Positions 1 to 11,000 of a stretch of 23,152 nucleotides of DNA are shown here, one piece after another (within the stretch, counting starts at the first letter, position 1; every line of letters starts with the position of its first letter). This DNA is from Gonium pectorale (taxonomy: Eukaryota > Chlorophyta > Chlorophyceae > Chlamydomonadales > Volvocaceae): NCBI GenBank assembly GCA_001584585.1, contig LSYV01000048.1:1061090-1084241 (forward strand), read 5' to 3'. The translations under genes and the position numbers were made by a program. The notes beneath the pieces are model-generated. The model had not been told where the DNA came from, did no database searches, and saw nothing but the letters and a program-made list of their open reading frames with translations.

Positions 1-1305
1 GCATAAAACCCGGTACACCGTGACCAGGGGGATCTTGTGCAGGGGAAACGTTGCTAACTGTATGCTGCACTTTGTAACAGTTGCGTGTAGCGTGTCTGCT
101 GTTGCTGTTCCTCTACCATGCATGGAGACTCTACCAAGGGTGTGTAATAAAACACTTGGGTCTCAAGTCATTGAATGGCGTGAGCGCGTGCGCTACTTGG
201 GTCTTCATTGGGGCCCAAATACGCCCTTTGCCAGCTGCACAGAGGAGCTATTGGGTGCGGGTCGGCGTGCCATGCTCGCGCTGTGTAACCGTTTGGATGA
301 ATGCAAGATCTGGTCACCTGCTATTCGTGCTCAGGCTTTTGATGTGCAAGTGAGGTCTGTGTTGTCCTATGGTGCGGAGTTGTGGGGGCCCGATAGGATT
401 GTGCAAGCTTTCCGTTGGGATGGGCGCCGAGTCATGGCGAAGTCCACGTGGGAGTTGGCTCTTGGAGACGAAATGGTGTGCGTTCAAAGGGATTTCTTCG
501 CAGATGTGTCGGGGCCAAGAGATGCCCTCTTCGCCTTCTGTTCCGTGAGTGCTCTCAAACGCCTTTGCAAGTTTTTTTTGGCTGCGGTTAGCGCTTGGAT
601 TTTGGAATCGTCTTGTGTCGTCCCGGGGAACTGTTTATTACGATGCGTTTTGTGATGACGTCCGCCTCGCGGTGTCGCGTGATCTTCAGGTTGATTGCTG
701 GGCCGCTAAGATGTTGCTGATCTTACGGCATTTGGGTTATGTTTGGCCAGATACGGAAGACGTAATGCAGCGGTATACATGCCACCATATCAGGGTTCAG
801 GAGGTCGTTGATGTTATGTGCAAGAGATTGGACGACGAATGGATGTATGGTGCATGCCTCACCATGTCATCCGCGTTCGTGTGTTGGAAGTGGGGTTACG
901 TTAAGCCGGTATCTGAACTGGATGGGACCTCCGGGGTATATGCGTGTTCATCTTCCTTTGGGACATGTTCATGCCTGTGCCAGATTCCGTATATGCGCTT
1001 GGCCGCTGGAAGTTTATCGCCCTGATGGTCGTGACGGGGCTGACCGTAAGTGCAGAGTTTGCCGCTCGGGTCAGGTGGAAGATGAGGATCATGTCATTTA
1101 CGAATGCGAGACTTATTCAGGCTTGAGGAATAATGCCGAGCTATCATTCAATAACGGTGATCTGAAAGCTTTTATGGCCCAGGCCCACCCAAGGGCCTTG
1201 GGTGCATTTCTCTTCGCAAAGAGAGACGGCGTGTCCTGGACCTTATGGCTCGTGAGGACACCCGCCTTTAGGCGGATGCAACATGACATAACATAACATG
1301 TAATG
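1..1305 (+). mobile_element. 3' end of a LINE-type (non-LTR) retrotransposon, ORF2 remnant with two frameshifts
   Basis: The conceptual protein is the C-terminal part of a non-LTR reverse transcriptase ORF. From position 2 in frame 2 it reads through the RT thumb-type segment (RERVRYLGLHWGPN, then VRSVLSYGAELWGPD, about 185-400). At a run of eight T (572-579) the frame moves to frame 3 (FWNRLVSSRGTVYYDAF, then DLQVDCWAAKMLLILRHLGY). Near 925 it moves to frame 1 (HLPLGHVHACARFRICAWPL) and ends in a CCHC zinc-binding motif, CRVCRSG...EDEDHVIYEC (about 1051-1108). It stops at 1294-1296. The element extends beyond the left edge, so the missing 5' part cannot be judged. Two frame changes point to a dead copy, although a T-run sequencing error could explain the first. 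The LINE assignment rests on the RT thumb plus zinc knuckle; the clade cannot be given from this fragment. Confidence 0.85.
1299..1303 (+). terminator. TGTAA polyadenylation-type signal at the LINE 3' end
   Basis: TGTAA lies three bases after the LINE stop codon, inside a short run of ACATA-like units (about 1281-1305). TGTAA is the usual nuclear poly(A) signal of volvocine algae. It probably marks the 3' end of the element transcript. Confidence 0.45.
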
Positions 1306-1361
1306 ATGCGGCATGGCCTGAGCAGGCGCAACGCAGCACAAACGATGCAGCGGTCAGCAAG

Positions 1362-2021
1362 TCACGCACCTGTCTTCTTGATGTAGAAGCAGAGGTTGGA
1401 ATGCACTGACGCGGTCACCTGCTTGGTGTCCTTTAGCCACCCGGCACTGTAGTTGGCCTGCAACCGGGCAAATCCGTTGCGGATGGCCGGCGGGAAGCAA
1501 TAAGGCACGAACCCGTTGGCCTTTATGTGCGTGCCTCGGCTCACTGCCTCGGCTGTGTGAGCTAGAGTCGCTATGCTACCAACGTGCTCCGTGGCATGCT
1601 TAACCTACATAGCAAGCCAATAATACCGGCCGTGCGCCCTGATATGCACGCGCAACGCACGCCGCGCACACGCATGCGGGTCGTGCCAGCGGGTCCTCGT
1701 TCGCAAGGTCGGGCGTACTAGGGCCCCTGCATGCCGAGTTGCTCAGGCCCCCGCGCGTCGCGTCGCGTAACGCCCATCGCAGGGGTTACTCGCCGTCACA
1801 TGATGCAGCTTGGGCCTGCGCCCTATCAGTCTGATCCGCCAGCCTGCGCTCCAGATAACAGCACCCCTACGGGCCACGCACCCGTAAGCCGATGTTGAAG
1901 CCCATGCAGGTGGGGTCAGCGGAGCACTTGGGGCCGGGGTCGAGAATCGCACCAGCATTGTCCCCGGAGCCAGCCGCATCCGCGCCCATGTATACGGTGT
2001 AGCCCGCGACGTCGGGGCAGG
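1362..2021 (-). other. Exons 51-52: C-terminal PAN/apple-type domain and apparent stop
   Basis: Exon 51 (2021-1878) reads CPDVAGYTVYMGADAAGSGD, then CSADPTCMGFNIGLRV. Exon 52 (about 1543-1362) reads THIKANGFVPYCFPPAIRNG, GWLKDTKQVTASV, SNLCFYIKKTG, stop (1362-1364). The 'GYTvY.gaDa.g.D', 'C.aDptCmGFN', 'g.iK' and terminal 'LCFYIKK' order is a PAN-type unit. The junction is uncertain: exon 51 may end at 1878 or 1882, and exon 52 may start at 1552, 1543 or just after GCCGAG. Four codons before the stop there is a strong donor (ACAG|GTGCGT, exon end 1370, phase 1), so the coding sequence may not end here. Confidence 0.65.
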
Positions 2022-5000
2022 CTTTGGATATGTGGGAGCGAGGAGGCGGGGCGGTTAGCGGGGGCATGACCACCAGGTTGCGGTCGCTACGCTGGGCTCA
2101 CGCTACTCACGCAACACAACGCCTTATGACATCGGCGCGCTTATGTACTAATCTGTCGTTTTAGGAGCCACAAACAGAGCTGCAGGGTGGAGGCTACCAG
2201 GGCACCAGAGTGAGTGCCATCGTGCGCCTGTGAAAGTGGTTCACGTCGGCGCTACATACTTACTGCGAGCCAGGCCTGCCGCGCGCCCGCGCGCATGGTG
2301 ATGAACCCGGGGGAACCTAGCCAGTGTTGCGCTGCCACACCACCCACCGACGCGCGTCTACGTGGAGTACTGTGTCTGGATGCCGGCCGTTGCTGATCCT
2401 GCCACAATGTCCAAGGCATCATGGTGCTTGGGGATCAGCATTCAGCCAAGAACCCTCCGCCCAACCACCGGACAGGAAACGCAACCAGTAGCTCACCATA
2501 GCAGGCCATCCGGAGGCCGGGGGGCGTCAGCAAGCTGGTGCCGGTGGGGCAGGTGCACGAGTAGGCGCTGGAGGCGTCCTTGGCGAACGAGCACATGGCG
2601 CCGGGGGCGTAGGTCGTCGCGCACGGGTTGTTTGCGCAAGGGTCCGCTGCAATGGGAGCAGTCAGTCATACGGTGGGCAGAACCAGCAGGCGTGCGTGAG
2701 CTATGCTTGACATAGCAGCCTTGTCTTGGGTATACCATAGCTAGTGCTACGAAGGTGAAGGATCAGGTGCAGTGTTGAGCAACGCGCTGCCGTTACTCCG
2801 CCACACCACTGTGCCACGCACACAGGGAGCTGCTGGGAGATGAGTCACTCCCCCGGTCGCGCTGCATGTGCCGCCCATGCAACCAGCAGGGAATGCACGC
2901 ACCGTAGCACTGGCCGCTCAACAGGTATTTGCCGGCGGGACAGCCTGTCACCACAACGGGGATGGTGGCAATCTCGTAGTTGCCGCTGCCATCGAGCGCC
3001 TTGCACACCACCTGCGGCATGGGTAGGGGAACCAGTTATTAAGGCCCCAGGGGGACGGATGGAGGAGGAGCGTTGTATGCTTAGCAGAGAGGATTAAGGC
3101 GGTCTCGGGAGTAGGAGCGGGCCTTGAGTCGAGCAGCGAAGCCAAGAGATCAACTCATCATCAGCGGTCGGCGTCCACCGTGCGGCATAAATCTATCCCA
3201 CAACAGCAATGGCCGAGCGCGCATAACATAATTGCCCTGCCCTGAGACCAAGCGCTCTCCCCGGACCGCACCCGCGTCCTATCCCTCCTCCTTCTTGGAG
3301 CTCAACACGTGGCAAGCTGCACGTGTCGCATACACATGTATTCACCCCGCTCTTCGCCCTTTCTTGACGCATCGCAGCCGCCAGCGTTACGTACAGTCGC
3401 TGCTGTTAGCCGCTGCAACTGTCCTCAGCAACCAGAAACATTTACAATGGTCGTTGCAGTAACTGGCGTTCGTAGTATACGCCCGCGTTCCAGAACCACG
3501 TGCTGCCCCCGTCTGTCCATGTGCTCGGCGCTAGGTTCTAAATCGAAATCTCCCTCCTCTTCATCCGTTCCAGCCCTCGTCCCAGGTGGCTTACGTTGGT
3601 GGTGCCAGCGGCGAAGAGGCTGCCCGAGGGCGGGTCGCACGACAAGGGCGCTGAGACGTAGAAGTCATCGGAGGCGGTCACCACAGGCAGAGTCACGGCC
3701 AGGGGCGCGAAGTCGCTCACCACCAGGCTGCTGCTAGCCGCGGAGATGACGGGCTTGACAGTGTCCACTGGTGCCGGAGGGGGGGAGAAGCGTGGGGCGA
3801 GAGTCAGGTGGGAGGGTGTATTGCAGAAAGTGTCATCGACATTTGGTGGTCGTGCCCAAAAGGCTACAACTGTGCACAGCCGTTAGGGAACAATGACCGA
3901 GCCGAACCTCTAGGCTATGCTGCTGGCCATAGGGGGGCGGGCAGAGCGACGGAGCCAGGAGAGCGTACACATAGCAGCAGTAGCGTGAGCCGTGCATGCG
4001 CTCAGGACCTTCAGGGGCCATACCGTGAGCCGTGACGGTGGCGGACAGGACCTCCGCAAGCGGCGCCTCGTCTGGCGGGTAGGCAGCGATGGGCCAGGTG
4101 ACGGCGAAGCGCAGCTGCACGGGCACCTGCCCCCGCACCCCCTCCTGGAGCAAGACGCGGCGGTGGCGGCGGTAGTCCACGGCGTCGCTGAAGTCAACAG
4201 CTACGCCCTGGACGGTGCTACCCAGGATGTTGACCTGGGACTTGGTGATGGGGACACCGGGGGTGCTCCACACGTCCGCAACAATGTCCTTGAAGGCAGC
4301 CTTGAAGCCCTCCAAAGATTCGCGATTGAGCTGTGGTGAACGAGGGGAGTGAATGGCAACCGAGAAGACGTGGAGCGGCGGGCGCGACAGCAGGACCTGA
4401 ATGGACGGGAGCTATCTCGGGCAAGCAATTACCTGTCCGTTGGAGTCCGCCCAAATAGTACTCGTGGAGAGGTTAACCCTGTACGGGAGCAGAAGGTTGC
4501 CGGCCGCCGCTGTGCGGGGCCACAAAGTAAAAGGCGGAAGCGGTCAGCAACGGGTGATGAATGGAGGATATATACCAAAAAGTGCCGCGGCAAGCAAGAC
4601 TCGTTCATGTGCAGATACGTCTTCCTTAGGAGTGAGGTCAGAGGCCCAGACGGTCGGGTTATATATTCCTTACATAACCTTGCCCTTGCTGCTCGGCCTC
4701 ACGAGCCAGATGCAGACCGCAGGTGTAGTGCCGCGTTTAAAAGATTAAGGGCTGCGATGAGCACCGCGCCGCCCGCGCAGCAAGCTGTGCACTTCAGCCC
4801 TGCAAGACCGTGAGGCCCCAGACCCTGCAAGCCACGAACCCATACACGGCATGATCGCGACACTCCCTGCTCACAGATGCCGGTGTCAACGGGCAGCACG
4901 AAGAGCTGCTCCTTGGGCACCAGTCGGCTCGACGTGGGGCAGCTCGCCAGGACCACCTTGGCGCCACCCAAGTCCGATGCGCCCTCCACGGCCAGGCACT

Positions 5001-8000
5001 TGGTTGGCTGCTGAACGGGCGACAGAGTGTACCTGCGGGTCGCAGCAAGCAAACGAGCGCGAAGGGTCAAGCCAGCGCGTGCCGTGAAAGATAGATGCGG
5101 ATATGACCGGCGGTTCCCAGCACCGTACAGGAAACATGCAAAGTAGCAGTGCAATCCCCCCTACATCAGCCACGTCAAATTTGATAAATAAATGTCGTGC
5201 TTGACAGTATGGAATTCTAACTGGCATGATCTCAGCCAAGAAAAGGGCCCCCAACTCGCCATTTCAGGCCACCCGACAGCGTTCGCTCGCCACGCCGTTT
5301 CGCATCGACCCTTACCCTGTGCTGTTGACGGGCCGTGCGTAGAAGCGCTGGTCCGGGGCACCCTGCGGGTCACTGGCAGCCAGAGTTACGTCGCCGGCGC
5401 TGGCGGCCTGGACGCAGCGCGCGTTGCCAAAGGCGCTGCTGCAGACCGCGTAGGCGCCGCCCCACGTGGGGACAAATGTGAAGGACTGGTACGCGGTCCT
5501 CGTGCACGGCTGCTGCAGCAGCGAGCCTGTGGGTCCCGGCGGGCGGCGGGCAGCGGGGGGGGGCGTGAGACGATCGCCCGGGCCGCCACTGGCACAACAC
5601 AACAGCAGCTTGCGTGCCACAGCCTCGAGCTGGAACCGACCAGGAGTTCTTCCCCGACTGTGGCCGCGGCCCTCAGCTCAATGAGGCACTACTTGCATCG
5701 ACCCCTCCAGGCGGGCTGCTACTACAGCACGATTTGTGTTGGTCAGCGGCCAACTGTAACCGGCCGGCGGGCGGCACTTGCCGTCGGTGGCGTCCAGGCA
5801 CTGGTTGACGGAGGCAGCGCTGGTGAGGATGGTGGTGGCTTGCTGCAGGACACCTGCGGGAGCGAGGGACGGAGAGGCGACCGCCAAGGTCATGGTGCAA
5901 GAGTAGGCCAGCCAACCGCCATGGACTGAGTTTGCGTTGGACGCGGGGTACAAGCTCGGGGGCAGCGCGGCGTGGTGCTGCCGAGTGCATGCTCTCAGCT
6001 GCGTGTGGATGCCCATTGGCGCTTGCACCGACTAGTGCTCCGGCATCCTCGCAACCGCAATTCCCACTGCCACGTCTGGAGGCAACTTACTTGTGCAGGC
6101 GCCGGTACCGTCCTGCGTGTAGCCTATGGCACAAGCGCAAGCTGGACGCGGGAAGGCAGGGAGCAGGGAGGCGGTCACAGCCGTAGTTCAGGATGGATGG
6201 ATGTGTATCTGTCAAGTGGCGGCCACGCACCCGCCACCAAGCGCTACGGCAAGGTCCAATTCAATCGTCAACCAATGCCACATGCAGCAGCTTGTCCGTG
6301 ACATCCCGTCGTGCAGTCCCGTACACTGTTGTGCGTCAGAGATTTGCCCGCGCTGCCGTACCAAAGTCGTAGCTGCCGATGTTCCTGCAGCTTGTATAGG
6401 CGCCGTCCCCGCCGCAGGGGCTGACCGGCGAGCTGCAAGGCGAGTTAACAGTGACCTTGAAGGTGGCCGAGGCCTGCTGGCCCACGCCGTCAGTGGCTGT
6501 GCAGGTGACACTGGAGACGCCGAGGGGAAAGGTGAAACTGCGCGGCGCGGCAGGGGCAGTGGGCGGAGGTGGTGAACGATTTCACCATGTGATCGCACAT
6601 ACATGCAAAGGGATGGACGGTGCGAGCGAGCGAGACTAGCACTGCAGTGCGGGAGAACGAAGCGGAGGCGGTGCTGGCTGCGACGGGGGACAGCCAGGAG
6701 ATACAGTAGCATGTACGCAAATAAACATGGCCTGCCTAAGCTGGATGGGCCACTCACCCGCTGGGCGGCTGGCACTCCAACGATGAAATGCCCGACAGCG
6801 CATCCGTGGCACTGACAGTGAACTCAACCACAGCGCCCAGCCGCGTGTTGGACTGCACAAACACGTCCGCGGGTACTTCGCTGAAGACGGGTGGCGCCGG
6901 TGCGGCGATGGTGACTTTAAAAGAAGAGGAGGCGGCGTATCCGTCCACAGAGCACGTGACGGCGGTTGTCTGAGGGCGGGGGCGGTGAGGTGTTGCGCGT
7001 CTGTGCCGTGGTTACACATGGTACAGACGGGGTACAGGGATCCTCAAATTTGGAAGGTGTGGCGTACGTCGTTCTGCGCTAGCGGCGCGGCCGACTGACG
7101 CAATTAAGCACCGGGCTCGGTGGACCCCATAAACACACGAACCTTCCCGACTTCGAAAGGGGAGCCACTGGGAGGGCTGCAGGTGAAGGGCACGTTCACG
7201 GACGGTGTGACGGTGTAGGTGATGCTGCGGGTGGCGGCATCCTTGATGCCCTCATAGGTCATGTCCGCTGGCAGCGCCAGCGTGGGGTCAGCGAACTTTG
7301 AGTTGCGGGCGACGACGACGTTGAACGTGGCAGTGGCGCTGAGCTGCAGTCGGTCCACGGCCGTGCACTTTACCTGAGCAGAGCAACCGCAAGGACGAGA
7401 AAGGGAAAAAGGGACTGGGAGACAGCGGCAAGAGGTTTGTGCTCTTTGCATACCAAAGCAAGGGCATCCGCACAGGCCACTGTGCGTGAAGCCGGGACGA
7501 CGGCACAGTCGGCACCGGAAGGGCATCCGGACAGGCCATCACATGTGAAGGAGGGATGAAGGCCCAGTCGGCGGAATTACTTCTGGGTGCACGAGTAACA
7601 GAACAACATTTGCGTTTTATATGCGCTTCGTGTTGCGGTACCACACCTCCGTTGTGCCAATAGCGAAAAAGCTGTTTGACGGGGGTTCGCAGACCACCAT
7701 CGGCGGGCCCGACAGCGCGTCAGTGACGGTGAAAGCGGGAAACTCCACGAGGGCTCCGTTGGGGGTTGTCGCCGTGACGGGTACGCCCGGGAGGACGGAA
7801 GGGACGAACACGGGCGGCGTGGGCGGGGCTGCGGGGGCCCAGCGGAGGGAGAACGGATGGCAGGGTGGGGGCTGTCAAAGTGCAGTGATAAGTTGAAATC
7901 AAGCTAGGTACCGTAGCAGCCACCGTTCCGCAGGCAGCCTATCGTAATTGCATCGTGCAAAAGTCGCCGCACCGTGTGTACGGCAAACCCCAGGCGGTTA

Positions 8001-11000
8001 CACTCACCGACCGTCACCGCGAAGGTGTCGGAGGCGCCGCCGCCGGCGATCTGACATGTCACGGTGGTTTTCTTGACGGTGAAGGTGGAGCCGCTGGGAG
8101 GGTTGCAGCTGAAATCGGCGTCATTGGTGGCAACCACTGTGTAGCTCACCGCCACACCTGGAAAATGAGGGTGGGGAGAATACGAACGGCGTGAGTATAT
8201 ATGGGCTGCACACGTTACATATTGACGAGACGACTGGAGAGGGGACAGAGGAATGTGGTGACACTTCTAGCAGCTGGGTAAACCATCCCCTAGAGCCGAA
8301 CATTGGAGGCCTGCCGCTAACACGCACCGTCCGGCGTTGGGGCCTCAACGGTGATGTCGTCCGGGACAATAAGGGTAGCTGCCGCGTCCCAAGACCTAGA
8401 CAAACGGGTGAGCAAGTTGTGTCTGTTAACGGCCACCAGGGCGTACGTTTCGGAAATTTGGGCTGGCAATGCAGATCTATCCGTCCCGGGCCCTCCCGTC
8501 CCACGTACCAGACAAAGGCAAGCGACTGAAGCCTGACGCCCGATCCCGTCGTGACGCTCGAGCCCTTGACCGCGATGAGGCGCGCCCTGGAGCCCGCGGG
8601 CGCACAGGTGGGTGCTGTGCTGGGCGTACCCGCCGACGAGCTCGTCGTGGTGCCCTCCACAAACGTGTTGCCGGCCAGGTAGCGCACCGACCTGCGGTTG
8701 GTGTTCAGGCCGATGGCGCTGATGTAGCTGCCGTACCCAACGACGACACCAGTGATAGACTCCCCCGCCTCCAGTCCGAGCTCGCTCAGGCCCAGGCTGC
8801 CGCCCACTGCGCCACGCCACATGGCAGCAGCCTTGGAGCCAGAGTAGGTGACCGCAATGCCATTCAGGAAGTCTCCGGCGGTGATGGAGACCTTCCTGTT
8901 GGTCCAAAGTGGTGTTTAACAACAGGACGGGGTGGGGGCCAACGTATTGGTCCTTAAGGCGGGACAAGGAGCTCAGTACACTCTGTCCAAACGGGGTTCG
9001 GCAAAGACCTTCAAGACCAGTCACGCGGGCTCTGCTGTGCGCCAATACCCTTGGGCCCCTAACCTGTTGTCAACTAGTACTGATTCCAGTAGCCCAAACC
9101 GCCGAGCGCGCGCATTGCCTACGAAATGGGATATAGGCCGCCGGAGGCAGCGGTAGTCTCGTCGAATGGCGTGATGGCGCTGGAGGGTGCCGTGCCCGAA
9201 ATGAGGGGCGACGTCCATGTGCACGTGACGGTGATGGTGAAGGTGGCGGTGGACTTCATGCCGAGGGAATCCGCTGCCGTGCACGCAATCTGCAGGCCGA
9301 GCAAGGGGGCGCGGTCGGCGGGTGTGCAGGCGCGACGTCCGCCTTGTGAGCTGCGTTGCCTCGGCTCGCAAATGCTCGCAGCAGCCCGGCCCACAGGGCG
9401 TCTGACGACGTGGACTTCTCAGGGTCAGCGGAGGCGTCAGAGCCTGCCATCAGAGTCGGCAGGCACCGCAACCTTTTTTGCAGGGGCTCTTCAGCGGGCA
9501 CGCACCAGAGCTCCCCCCTTTGTTTTGCTTACCACGGTGATGCCGATCGCAAACTTGTTGCCGGAGGCGGGGAAGCAGGTGACGGTGGCGGCACCCGTGT
9601 CCTTGTTGGTAGGGGACATGGCATCGATTGCTGTCGGCAGCGCATAGACGACGGTCGCCCCGTTGGCGTCCTCCGCGTCCACCACAACATCCACCAGCGA
9701 CGTGAAGAGTGGCGGTGTAGGCTTGACTGGCGGGGCATCACAAGTTGGAAGATAGAGCATCGAGGCGAGGAGCCGACGGGGTGGTGCGTGATCCATGAAG
9801 TGCAGAAGCTCAGCATAATGTCACACACATATAGAAGTAATCCAAGCACACTACTGAGCATCTAAGCAAGATGCCACGCGACAACAGTGCACGCACCAAA
9901 GCATACTGGACTCACCCACTGTGACGGTGAAGCTCTGCACGGCCTTGTTTCCATAGCCGTCTGTCGCCGTGCAGGTGACCACAGTGCTCTCAATTGCGGC
10001 CAGGCTCCCGTCTGTGGATTGCACGCAGGTCGCGGTGCCGTCGGCGGTGGTGCCGCCGGATGTGGTGCAGGTGCCCTTGGTGGGCTCGCCCACCTCGAAG
10101 AAGTTGTTAGCCGGGCCGTCGCACGCCACGGTGGCTCCGCTGACCAGGTCCGAGTACACGAGTTTGCTGGAGAAGTCGATGGTCATCCCGATGGGGTCAG
10201 ACGACTCTTGGATCATGTTGGCGATGGGCTCCAACGAGGGTGGCTTGGTGTCCACTGCGCGGTCGTTGTGCGGTGGGGCGCGCGTGGTAATGTGGGGAGC
10301 GATCAGGTAAATAGAGAGAGGGAGGTAATTTGTGTTGCTGGGAAGGCGAGGAAGGGCGGTGCAAGCAAGTCGTGCGGGTCGGCGGGGTGGCACCCGTAGC
10401 GTGGGCATGTTTATTGGGCGTATTGACGGCGCTCACCGACTCTGACGCGGAAGGACTTGGTCACGGTGTTCTTGGCACTATCGGAGGCCGTGCAGACAAC
10501 CTGCCAGGCAGGAGGAGGGGATGATGTTTTAATCTTGCGGTAGCAACCTATAGGAGCGTCATCATCGGGGAGGTCGCCCCGATGGGAACGCCGCCCGGGC
10601 GTAGTGCCTCGCTCGGCCCAAGTAGGGGATGGGCTGTGGACGCACACATGCACCGATAATGACCCTTCTTGTCATGGAAAGACCGTTTCCTAGCTTTGCA
10701 TCCAAGCCGGCTCAACACGACCTGGCCAGATAGACGTTCGATGTTGGAACGCTCAAGCCACCCACCTGTTGGCCCACCCCTGAGCCAGTGATGGCAAACT
10801 TGGAGCCCGAGGGCGGGTTGCAGGTGGGGGTAAGCGGGCCGGGCGACTGCACGTCGGAGGCCGTCACGGTGTACAGCACGATGGCACCCAGGGCGTCCGC
10901 CGCTTCCACCACGATGCCCGTGGGGACGGTCACGACGGGAGGGGTGGTGTCGGCAACGCAGCGCTTTGCAAGTTGATCAAATGCCTGGCCGGTGGGGCAG

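Noticed and set aside
1176..1204. Palindrome CACCCAAGGGCCTTGGGTG near the LINE end
   Set aside because: It lies inside the LINE coding frame after the zinc knuckle and is most simply explained by the coding sequence.
4794..5048. Alternative frame through exon 45 (Trp/Arg/Ser-rich)
   Set aside because: Ending exon 44 one base earlier would select it, but it destroys the third trefoil repeat. The phase-2 donor gives a lectin sequence with EQLF.
5192..5929. 245-codon open frame on the + strand
   Set aside because: It lies opposite exons 43-44 of the ricin-type domain; long antisense frames are expected opposite GC-rich exons, and it has no recognisable domain.
8317..9045. 242-codon minus-strand frame
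   Set aside because: Most of it is the wrong frame through the jacalin exon and its introns (only its last part is exon 36). The neighbouring frame gives the lectin.
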